From positions 1 through 7,928 of the forward strand of contig SBBR01000026.1 in NCBI GenBank assembly GCA_005239615.1: a stretch of 7,928 nt of DNA, in the 5' to 3' direction. The translations under genes were made by a program, and so were the position numbers. A model generated the notes under the pieces. It had not been told where the DNA came from and did no database searches. It was given only the letters and a program-made list of their open reading frames with translations. This DNA is from an archaeon (GTDB lineage Archaea > Iainarchaeota > Iainarchaeia > Iainarchaeales > Iainarchaeaceae). Of this stretch, positions 1-5,597 are shown in pieces (the first letter of the stretch is position 1; the number at the start of each line of letters is the position of its first letter).

Positions 1-576
1 GAGATTTCGGAGCGGCACAAAGACTTCAAGTCATTCGCAAACAGGCCGGAGGAGGACTGGTTCTCGGAGCTCTGCTTCTGCCTCACCACAGCCAACAGCA
101 GCGCGGAGATGGGCATGAAGGTACAGGAGGAGCTTGGCTTTGACGGATTCTACAATTTGCCGCAAAAAAGGCTCACCGCAAGACTAAAATCGCTCGGATA
201 CAGGTTCTACAACAAGCGAGCAGAATACATTGTAAAAGCAAGGAAACATTTTGGCATAAAGGAAAAATTGAAAGAATTCGGTTCTGACAGGGAAAAGCGC
301 TCTTACCTGTATGAGAATGTCCTAGGATACGGGTTGAAGGAGGCTTCACATTTCCTGCGCAACACGGGGCACGACAATTGCGCCATTTTGGACAGGCATA
401 TCCTCCGCACAATGCACGGACACGGCCTCATCCAGAAGTTGCCGAAAGTTGTTACTGAAAAAAACTATCTGGAAATAGAATCAGCCCTCGATGCCTTCGC
501 CTTGAAGGCGGGCATGAGCCACTCACTGCTCGACCTCTACCTTTGGTACATGAGGACGGGAAAGGTGCTGAAGTAA
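1..576 (+). CDS. ogg: N-glycosylase/DNA lyase, archaeal Ogg2 family (8-oxoguanine DNA glycosylase), 5' truncated
   Basis: The frame is open from the first base, so the true start lies upstream of the window; 191 residues are visible and the stop is TAA at 574-576. Family members remove 8-oxoguanine from DNA and nick the backbone by beta-elimination, in base excision repair. The visible part carries the helix-hairpin-helix region and its signature: LGYGLKEASHFLRN, then AILDRHILR. The catalytic lysine is residue 113 of the visible fragment (codon 337-339) and the catalytic aspartate is residue 131 (codon 391-393). Their 18-residue spacing matches, from memory, K129/D147 of the Methanocaldococcus jannaschii enzyme. 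The protein ends in Lys; a C-terminal lysine is reported to contact the lesion in Ogg2 structures. M. jannaschii Ogg2 is about 207 residues, so only a short N-terminal piece is probably missing. It is convergent with the prenyltransferase gene, 125 bases away. Confidence 0.93.
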   Translation, partial: EISERHKDFKSFANRPEEDWFSELCFCLTTANSSAEMGMKVQEELGFDGFYNLPQKRLTARLKSLGYRFYNKRAEYIVKARKHFGIKEKLKEFGSDREKRSYLYENVLGYGLKEASHFLRNTGHDNCAILDRHILRTMHGHGLIQKLPKVVTEKNYLEIESALDAFALKAGMSHSLLDLYLWYMRTGKVLK

Positions 577-701
577 CGTGCGGGCATAGCGAGCCACTGT
601 TCTGCGCAGCAGGATCAACTGAACCAACACCCGGAATTGTTGTGTGCGCATGAAGACCTGGAAGGTTTTGAATTAGTGCTAGCGCAGGCAAATTTTGGTT
701 T
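577..701. other. Convergent intergenic spacer between ogg and the prenyltransferase gene
   Basis: This 125-base spacer lies between two stop codons facing each other. I see no gene in it. There is a weak inverted repeat, CAACA (625-629) with TGTTG (638-642), and a short T tract (694-697) after ogg. Neither is convincing as a terminator. Confidence 0.5.
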
Positions 702-1415
702 CTACTTCCCCTTCATCCTTCTCGCGTGCTGGAAGTAGTCCCAAGCCTCATTCAGGTCCTGTTCCTGGATGTCCGGCCAGAATTTCTTGAGGTGGTAGTA
801 TTCCGAGTAGGCGCTCTGCCAGAGCAGGAAACCTGATTTTGCCTCGCGGTCCGCTTCCTCCTCCCCTGTGCGGAGCACGAAGTCGCAGGTGCTCTTGACC
901 CCAAGGCTCCGGAGTATGTCCTCCTCGCTGAGGCCGAAGAAGAGGTTCTTGACCCTGTTCATTGGCGTGCTAACGCTCTTGAGTATCTCGCTCTGGCCCG
1001 TATACCCTATGAGTATGTTTAGGACCTTGTTCCCGTAGTACTTGGTCTCGCTCTTTAGCTCCATGCACACATCCACAATGTTCTTCGGGACCCTCTTCGG
1101 GCTCGTGGAAACAAGGTTCACCCTGACCCCGTGGTCGTGCACCTCGTTTGAGCCAAGGAGCTTGGCGAGGCCGTCGTAGTAGATGCTGTATAGGTTAGAC
1201 AGTTCCGATGGTTGCCTCTTGAAGTTTTCCTCGCTCAGGCCATAAATGCTGAGCTCCCTTATCTCATCATGGCAGAGCGCCCAGTTCACGAGCAGCTCCA
1301 TCTTCTTGGCCCCGGCCTTATGGCCCTCGCTCGGCTGCATGCCATTGGCCATTGCCCAGCGCCTGTTGCCATCGGGAATCACTCCCATGTGGAACTGCTG
1401 CATCGCGGCTTCCAT
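702..1415 (-). CDS. uppS: cis-prenyltransferase, undecaprenyl/polyprenyl diphosphate synthase family
   Basis: The 237-residue product should condense isopentenyl diphosphate onto an allylic diphosphate to make a long Z-polyprenyl diphosphate. In archaea this is the precursor of the dolichol-type carrier for glycosylation. Visible family motifs are HMGVIPDGNRRWA near the N-terminus (catalytic Asp15), GHKAGAKKM (31-39), LSIYGLSEENFKR (55-67), and DFVLRTG then SGFLLWQSAYSEYY (178-207) followed by WPDI. The length is close to normal. Two things diverge: the usual NYGGR-like segment reads GYTGQ (137-141), and the loop between the RTG and SGFLLWQ motifs is about four residues longer than in E. coli UppS (R194...S202). 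The ATG at 1413-1415 was chosen because a TATA box lies about 30 bases upstream and PDGNRRWA then sits at the usual distance from the N-terminus; Met5 (1401-1403) is an alternative. It is 104 bases downstream of the reductase gene on the same strand. Confidence 0.93.
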   Translation of the reverse strand: MEAAMQQFHMGVIPDGNRRWAMANGMQPSEGHKAGAKKMELLVNWALCHDEIRELSIYGLSEENFKRQPSELSNLYSIYYDGLAKLLGSNEVHDHGVRVNLVSTSPKRVPKNIVDVCMELKSETKYYGNKVLNILIGYTGQSEILKSVSTPMNRVKNLFFGLSEEDILRSLGVKSTCDFVLRTGEEEADREAKSGFLLWQSAYSEYYHLKKFWPDIQEQDLNEAWDYFQHARRMKGK

Positions 1416-1441
1416 ACTTTACAATTACCACTCACGAAGAA

Positions 1442-1447
1442 TTTAAA
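1442..1447 (-). promoter_or_regulatory. TATA box of uppS
   Basis: The minus strand reads GCCTTTAAATTC, with the TTTAAA core about 30 bases from the ATG at 1415. No Shine-Dalgarno sequence lies between it and the start. Transcription would begin within a few bases of the ATG, so uppS probably has its own, nearly leaderless promoter in addition to any read-through from the reductase gene. Confidence 0.55.
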
Positions 1448-1519
1448 GGCTTCAGGTGCAAGAACCCGCCCCAAAAAAGACTGCAAAGGTCACCCATGCC
1501 AAAACCGAAATATTGTCAG

Positions 1520-2695
1520 TCACCACCCATAGAATTTTGCCTGGCTGTATTCAAATGCCTGCATCGCCTTGATGAAGCCCCTAGCGTACATGCCGGGATT
1601 TGACGCGAGAACCTTAAGTCCGAACATTGCCTTCTGCAGCGACCCAAAGTTGTCGAAGGTGCGCGGAAAATTCCTTCCGACGAAATTTATTTCCTCGTCG
1701 CTGAACCCATAAAGCGCATCCTTGCCCTTCACGATTTTCTCATATGGCGGGAACTCTGACTTCCACATCTTCTCATATTCCGCAAAAGCCTCTTTCGAAA
1801 AATTGCCAGCCTCAACCGCTTTCTTTGCAACAATCGCGGCCATCTCGCCACTCTTGAGGCCTAGATGTGAGCCGCCCTCGAACAATGGCGAGGTGAATCC
1901 CGCGGCATCGCCCACGAGCATAATGCCATCTGCATAGGTGTTCTTGAGAGGCCCCGATGCCGGTATGAGGCCCCCAAATGTTTTCACCTTGACTTTCTCC
2001 TTCCAACCCATTTTCTCGACGAACTCATCAGTGCACTGCTTCGCCTTGTTGGTCTCGCTAGTCACCAAACCCACATTCGCCCTTCCGCCAGTCTTCGGTA
2101 TCATCCATAGGTAGCCACGTGCCGCCAGCTTTGGCCAGATGTAAAAATCAAGGTAGCCTTCGCGCGGGATGTCCCTGAGTTCATACTGGATGCCGGTTAC
2201 AGTCCTGAACCTCTCGTTCAGACCGAGCTTGCGCGAAACCACCGAGGCGACTCCTGATGCGTCAATAATGATTTTTGCCTTCAGGTCGGCTTTCGTGGTC
2301 TTTATGCCCCAGATGCCGTTTTCGCGCTTGAGGTCCTCGAGCCTCGTGCCAAGCCGAAGTTGCGCCCCTGCATCCACTGCCTCTCCCGCGAGCCACTGCT
2401 CGAAGAGGTGCTTCTCCAGAACAAAGCCCTCCTCGTTCAGCGCCGAGGCAGTTCCATCCGGAAAAATTACTCTCACGCCCTTAACGTGCTCCGAAATCAC
2501 GCTCTCCGGGGGCATTATGCCTGTATTCCGGACCGCGTAGAGCGAGAGGCACTCGCCGCAGTGCACAGGCTCGCCAACTTTCTCGTGCTCCTCGATGATA
2601 AGCGTCTTCAGTCCGCGCCTCGCGCAGTGCAGGCTTGCAGAGCCTCCCGCGGGCCCGGCCCCAACAACAACAACATCCCAAATTCCCTCAGCCAT
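1520..2695 (-). CDS. Geranylgeranyl reductase family FAD-dependent oxidoreductase (2,3-digeranylgeranylglycerophospholipid reductase-like)
   Basis: The 391-residue flavoprotein should hydrogenate the double bonds of geranylgeranyl chains in archaeal ether lipids at the membrane. The N-terminus has a Rossmann FAD site, VVVGAGPAGG (G12, G14, G17), with an acidic end of beta-2 at E35/E36. GEPVHCGEC (41-49) follows; Cys46 aligns with the active-site cysteine (Cys47) described for the Sulfolobus acidocaldarius enzyme. The substrate-pocket signature YLWMIPK (195-201) is followed by GGRANVGLV. The second FAD motif is MLVGDAAGFTSPLFEGG (259-275). Length and motif order are complete. The ATG at 2693-2695 lies directly before the FAD-binding strand and about 33 bases from a TATA box. 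The tandem order with a polyprenyl synthase points to a lipid role. Menaquinone or chlorophyll side-chain reductases share the fold, but the archaeal setting favours membrane lipid. The exact substrate is inferred. Confidence 0.94.
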   Translation of the reverse strand: MAEGIWDVVVVGAGPAGGSASLHCARRGLKTLIIEEHEKVGEPVHCGECLSLYAVRNTGIMPPESVISEHVKGVRVIFPDGTASALNEEGFVLEKHLFEQWLAGEAVDAGAQLRLGTRLEDLKRENGIWGIKTTKADLKAKIIIDASGVASVVSRKLGLNERFRTVTGIQYELRDIPREGYLDFYIWPKLAARGYLWMIPKTGGRANVGLVTSETNKAKQCTDEFVEKMGWKEKVKVKTFGGLIPASGPLKNTYADGIMLVGDAAGFTSPLFEGGSHLGLKSGEMAAIVAKKAVEAGNFSKEAFAEYEKMWKSEFPPYEKIVKGKDALYGFSDEEINFVGRNFPRTFDNFGSLQKAMFGLKVLASNPGMYARGFIKAMQAFEYSQAKFYGW

Positions 2696-2702
2696 GTGAA
2701 TC

Positions 2703-2728
2703 TAACCAATAAGCCGGATTAGTGGTTA
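2703..2728. promoter_or_regulatory. 26-bp imperfect palindrome, candidate operator of the geranylgeranyl reductase gene
   Basis: The outer arms TAACCA (2703-2708) and TGGTTA (2723-2728) are perfect inverses. The centre CCGG (2714-2717) is self-complementary, and in total 11 of 13 base pairs of the dyad match. It lies between the reductase start codon and its TATA box, overlapping the TATA box by about three bases, and covers the stretch where polymerase would be loaded. That position suits a repressor site. No regulator gene is visible nearby and I do not recognise the motif. Confidence 0.45.
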
Positions 2729-2731
2729 AAA
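2726..2731 (-). promoter_or_regulatory. TATA box of the geranylgeranyl reductase gene
   Basis: The minus strand reads AACCTTTTAACCAC. The TTTTAA core is about 33 bases from the ATG at 2695, predicting a very short leader. No Shine-Dalgarno sequence is present. The box overlaps the end of the palindrome at 2703-2728. Confidence 0.5.
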
Positions 2732-3008
2732 GGTTTGCGGGCTTGTTAACGCCCGAAATGGTGCAATGCATGAACTTGGTCATTTCCGGATGGATTTTTG
2801 AATGGTTAATGTGCTGATAAGGTTGCCCTTATTCAGGAGTTTACGTCGGGTCGAGCTAGAGAAGGTCTATGTGAGTGTGACTATAACAACATATTGGCCT
2901 ATGCCGTTCACGCCCACATCATCGAGCTTTGCATCTTAACTTTCGCCACTTTTGGTGGCTAATGGCTCTGACCTGATTTACTTCGGAGGGTTCATAGACC
3001 GGGACACG

Positions 3009-3018
3009 TATATGAAAA
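3009..3018 (+). promoter_or_regulatory. Weak TATA-like element before the small broken ORF
   Basis: TATATGAAAA lies about 26 bases before the ATG at 3038, the same spacing seen at the neighbouring HAD gene. It is less canonical than the other boxes, so confidence is low. Confidence 0.25.
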
Positions 3019-3037
3019 CCAATGAGAAGTAATTGAA

Positions 3038-3302
3038 ATGGAAAGCGACAAGACATTCGATACAGTCTGCGCAATAACGTCAATGATACTCCCACGGGGC
3101 AGCATGGCGATGAAAGCCCTTCATCGATGATTGGTTCATCAAGGAAAATAAGTTCAAGGATTTGGGTGACTTCAACAAAAAACTCGGAAAATTCAATGCC
3201 GGGTTCAAGACCGAATTCGTGGTTTCTACGACAGGAAGCACTCCAGTAAAACTCATAAAAAATTCGTCAGCGAGAAAAATCCCAGTGGAACACACTATTT
3301 AA
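3038..3302 (+). pseudogene. Small unrecognised ORF interrupted by an apparent frameshift
   Basis: From the ATG at 3038 the frame reads MESDKTFDTVCAITSMILP and continues to a TGA at 3128-3130. A second frame, one base ahead, opens after 3113 and reads KPFIDDWFIKENKFKD and onward to TAA at 3300-3302. Joined near 3111-3130 the two give about 87 residues with protein-like composition. Its A/T-rich third positions differ from the neighbouring genes. I do not recognise the family. The segment DFNKKLGKFNAGFKT followed by GSTPVKL faintly resembles the C-terminal end of rve-type integrase/transposase domains, where FN, an arginine- or lysine-rich strand and a TP motif follow each other; this is only an impression. 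It could be a decayed gene, a sequencing indel, or a +1 recoded gene. A minus-strand frame over the same bases looks like its shadow. Confidence 0.35.
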
Positions 3303-3305
3303 AAA
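3296..3305 (+). promoter_or_regulatory. TATA box of the HAD phosphatase gene
   Basis: TATTTAAAAA is centred about 27 bases before the ATG at 3327, predicting a leaderless transcript. It overlaps the TAA stop of the small broken ORF just upstream. The two nearer ATGs (3311 and 3319) are out of frame. Confidence 0.6.
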
Positions 3306-3326
3306 CCGCGATGCCGACATGAGGCC

Positions 3327-4307
3327 ATGTCCGGCACGGGGCTGTTTTCGCACTTAGGCCTGACGGTAGTTCATTTTTTATTCGATAAGCTGCCTTTCTT
3401 TTCCATGCGCCTCCCGAAGATGCCTAGGATTCTCAAGGCGAAATTCATACGCTCCAAGCTTGCCTCCGCGCGCCTGCTGGGTGGACTTGTGAGGAACTCT
3501 CTCACGTTCAAGATAAAACGCCGCGCGCTGCGCAGGTTCAGGACAAGGGAATTCGACACTGTGATAGTGGATATGGATGGCACGCTCTTCAGCACTGACG
3601 CCAATCTAGAGGCCCTTTCAATGCTCTACCCTGAAGCCAATGCCGAGGGCAGGGCAGCGGGAGAGGACCTTTACGATTCAATCATATCGAAAATAGCCTC
3701 CGGTGAATACACAATAGAGCGCGCTATCGTGGAGGGCAATAAGTTCCTCATCGCAAAGAAAATGTCTCGACAGGACTTTTCCTCCATCCTTGCAAAGGTC
3801 GAGCCCACGATAAAGAAGAAGTTGGTGGGCGCGCTGAAGAGCATGAAGGCAAGCGGGAAAAAGCTAGTTCTTGCAACTCTCTCTTCAAAGGACTTCGGCG
3901 ACGTGCTCAACTCCCACCTCAAGGAAAAGTACAGCCTCGGGTTTGATTTTGTCGTTGGAACCAAGCTGCGGTTCGACCAGGGCGGGCTTATTTCTGGCCT
4001 AGAATCCATTGTCGGCACCAAGGACTTCGAGTTCGAGGGCATTCCGGTAAGGTCCAAACTCACCGCGATAAGGGAGGCAATGGCGCAGTCGGGAGCATGG
4101 CTTGACATAAACAAGTCGCTCCTAATCACTGACAGCTATGGAGACATCGACCTTGCAAAAACCCTCGTGACCGTGCTAATACGCCCCAAGAGCCCTAGCG
4201 TTGCGCAGAAGGTCTCATACAGGCTCAAGCTCGCGGACTACATCCTTAAGGACGACAAGGATTTGCAGACAAACCTCGAGTCGATAATACTCGGCTCGGA
4301 AAAGTGA
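3327..4307 (+). CDS. HAD superfamily phosphatase, subfamily IB (phosphoserine phosphatase-like), with N-terminal basic extension
   Basis: This 326-residue protein has the four HAD motifs in order: VIVDMDGTLF with nucleophile Asp82 and acid/base Asp84; Thr184 in LVLATLSS (motif II); Lys244 in VRSKLTAIRE (motif III); and ITDSYGDID with Asp269 and Asp273 (motif IV). The roughly 100 residues between motifs I and II are a C1-type helical cap, as in phosphoserine phosphatase (SerB) and its relatives. The substrate cannot be read from sequence. Residues 1-75 precede the domain and are unusual: a hydrophobic stretch (about 9-26) followed by a segment rich in Arg and Lys (28-74). This could bind membrane or nucleic acid. 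The start was taken from the TATA box about 27 bases upstream; Met27 or Met32 would remove the hydrophobic part. It is divergent from the lipid genes and convergent with the deaminase gene. Confidence 0.87.
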   Translation: MSGTGLFSHLGLTVVHFLFDKLPFFSMRLPKMPRILKAKFIRSKLASARLLGGLVRNSLTFKIKRRALRRFRTREFDTVIVDMDGTLFSTDANLEALSMLYPEANAEGRAAGEDLYDSIISKIASGEYTIERAIVEGNKFLIAKKMSRQDFSSILAKVEPTIKKKLVGALKSMKASGKKLVLATLSSKDFGDVLNSHLKEKYSLGFDFVVGTKLRFDQGGLISGLESIVGTKDFEFEGIPVRSKLTAIREAMAQSGAWLDINKSLLITDSYGDIDLAKTLVTVLIRPKSPSVAQKVSYRLKLADYILKDDKDLQTNLESIILGSEK

Positions 4308-4449
4308 GAACCACAGTGTCTAGCTTTGAAACCATAGGTCTTAGTTGCTCTTCAATTACAGGAATATTTTCAAACCCGAAAAATACAAAGGTCAATTTGG
4401 AGTTGAACGCTTTACTTTACATCAGTTTAACAAGCCAGTTTCAGAGCAT
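4308..4449. other. Convergent intergenic spacer between the HAD and deaminase genes
   Basis: This 142-base AT-rich spacer lies between two facing stop codons. Short T tracts exist for both directions: TTTT at 4367-4370 on the plus strand, and five T on the minus strand at 4379-4383. They could serve as weak archaeal termination signals. I see no gene here. Confidence 0.4.
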
Positions 4450-5451
4450 TTATACGCTCATCTTCTTCGCCTCGACCCCGGCCTCGGCGAGCATCTTGAG
4501 CGCCTTGTCCGAGAGCGGGTAATCGGCGTTGTAGACGACCTTCTCAATTCCGGCATTGATTATCATTTTGCTGCATGTGAGACACGAGCTGTAGGTGCAA
4601 TAGAGCGTCCCGCCTTTCGTTGAGATGCCATGGAACGCTGCCTGCACTATCGCGTTCTCCTCCGCGTGCGAGCAGAGGCATTCATCGAGCTTTGTGCCGC
4701 CATCGGCGAAGGAGTTGCAGCGCTCGCATCCTCCTTCGTTGCAGTTCTTTACCCCACGTGGGGTGCCGTTGTAACCTGTGGACACTATCCTCTTGTCGCG
4801 CACAATGACCGTCCCCACCTTCCTCTTGATGCAATTGCTCCGGCTAGCAATTTCCTTCGCGATGTTCATGAAGTACTCATCCCAGGAAGGCCGTTTCAAC
4901 TCCACAGGAGTCTGGAGCAGCAGCGAGTCAATTTTCCCGAAAAGCTCCGCGAGCGTGCCGTTGTTCTCTACCGTATGTTCCGTCATCCCCGCGCACTCGT
5001 CGAGCTGTTGGCTGCTGGCGTTGCCGGAGCTTGACTCCAGTGCCTCGAACCCCCTGAATTCCTTCAGCGTTTTGGGGTCTCCTTCGCGGTTGCGATTCAC
5101 TATCCTCTCGAACCTGTCCTTCTCCGGAGCTGAAATGCTCCAGAGGTGGAAGTTCGGGAGCTTCTGGAATTCCCTTATCTCATCCGGGTTGCGCAGCGAG
5201 TCAACAACGTAATTCCTGTCCCTCTGCATCGACTCCATTACAAGCTTTGCGAGGTAGTTGTTACCATAGAGGGTGCGCAGCTCGTTGCCCCTCATTATGA
5301 GCGTTTCTCTCGTGGCCTCCCTGCCCTCCTTTTTCAGGACTTCGCGCAACTCATCCGAGAGCGACTTGTAGTAGAAGCTCTTGCTCCTAAGGTAATCGCA
5401 GACAGTTGTCTTGCCGGCGCAGTACTTTCCCGTTATGCCTACTACAATCAT
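4450..5451 (-). CDS. dCMP deaminase (ComEB-type) fused to an N-terminal P-loop nucleotide kinase-like domain
   Basis: The 333-residue protein has two domains. Residues 1-178 resemble dephospho-CoA kinase/adenylate kinase-like P-loop proteins: Walker A GKYCAGKTT (8-16) is intact, followed by VVDSLRNPDEI (82-92), RNREGDPKTLKEF (120-132) and VENNGTLAEL (161-170). Residues 186-333 are the deaminase, converting dCMP to dUMP for thymidylate synthesis. It has GYNGTPRG (226-233), the cysteine cluster C237/C242/C245/C258/C260 expected to bind a structural zinc, the catalytic HAE (His262, Glu264), and zinc ligands Cys290 and Cys293. The usual Pro before Cys290 is Ser289. From memory, fungal Dcd1 also has an N-terminal P-loop-like region, but there the loop is degenerate. 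The start is the only one giving a full P-loop and lies about 33 bases from a TATA box. The role of the kinase-like domain is unknown. Confidence 0.93.
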   Translation of the reverse strand: MIVVGITGKYCAGKTTVCDYLRSKSFYYKSLSDELREVLKKEGREATRETLIMRGNELRTLYGNNYLAKLVMESMQRDRNYVVDSLRNPDEIREFQKLPNFHLWSISAPEKDRFERIVNRNREGDPKTLKEFRGFEALESSSGNASSQQLDECAGMTEHTVENNGTLAELFGKIDSLLLQTPVELKRPSWDEYFMNIAKEIASRSNCIKRKVGTVIVRDKRIVSTGYNGTPRGVKNCNEGGCERCNSFADGGTKLDECLCSHAEENAIVQAAFHGISTKGGTLYCTYSSCLTCSKMIINAGIEKVVYNADYPLSDKALKMLAEAGVEAKKMSV

Positions 5452-5480
5452 CCAATCAGACAGAACGTGCCTGAAAAGGA

Positions 5481-5487
5481 TTTAAAA
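5481..5487 (-). promoter_or_regulatory. TATA box of the dCMP deaminase fusion gene
   Basis: The minus strand reads CCGGTTTTAAATCC. The box centre is about 33 bases from the ATG at 5451. No Shine-Dalgarno sequence is visible, so the transcript leader is short or absent. Confidence 0.55.
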
Positions 5488-5489
5488 CC

Positions 5490-5515
5490 GGCTCTATCCG
5501 GATAGCCTCAGAGCC
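5490..5515. promoter_or_regulatory. Palindrome just upstream of the deaminase TATA box, candidate regulator site
   Basis: CTATCCGGATAG (5494-5505) is a perfect 12-bp palindrome. An overlapping inverted repeat, GGCTCT (5490-5495) and AGAGCC (5510-5515), surrounds it. It begins six bases beyond the TATA box on the upstream side. A 12-bp palindrome is expected about twice by chance in a window this size, so only its position makes it interesting. Confidence 0.35.
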
Positions 5516-5597
5516 AGATTCCGCAGCTGCTTCCCACATAAATGCCTTGGTTCATGCCCCGGTCTGCCAGGCCACGGGGTTATTGCGGGCCATGGTC

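Larger units (their letters stand above)
2696..3326. other. Long intergenic region between divergent reductase and HAD phosphatase genes
   Basis: This 631-base region separates two divergently transcribed genes. From left to right it holds a near-palindrome and TATA box for the reductase (2703-2731), a short inverted repeat CGGGC/GCCCG (2738-2755), and about 280 bases with no supported gene. Within those 280 bases are an open but start-less stretch (2810-2962), a small hairpin GCCAC/GTGGC (2945-2959), and an 8-base inverted repeat GGTCTATG/CATAGACC (2864-2871 and 2993-3000). Then comes a broken small ORF (3038-3302), whose stop overlaps the TATA box of the HAD gene. None of the small repeats is statistically remarkable alone. 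Confidence 0.6.

Noticed and set aside
625..642. CAACA/TGTTG inverted repeat after ogg as a terminator
   Set aside because: Short AT-rich stem with an 8-base loop and no following T tract.
2864..3000. 8-base inverted repeat GGTCTATG / CATAGACC as possible ends of a mobile element or closing stem of an RNA
   Set aside because: Repeats of this length at this distance are expected many times by chance in a window of this size; I saw no SRP RNA or RNase P RNA signatures between them.
3080..3295. 71-codon minus-strand frame in the large intergenic gap
   Set aside because: It is antisense to the plus-strand frames at 3038-3302, which have a more protein-like composition and a TATA-like element.
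5557..5579. CCCCG/CGGGG inverted repeat downstream of the FTR1 gene as a terminator
   Set aside because: The stem is only 5 bp with a 13-base loop, is not followed by a T tract on the minus strand, and archaea do not usually rely on such hairpins.
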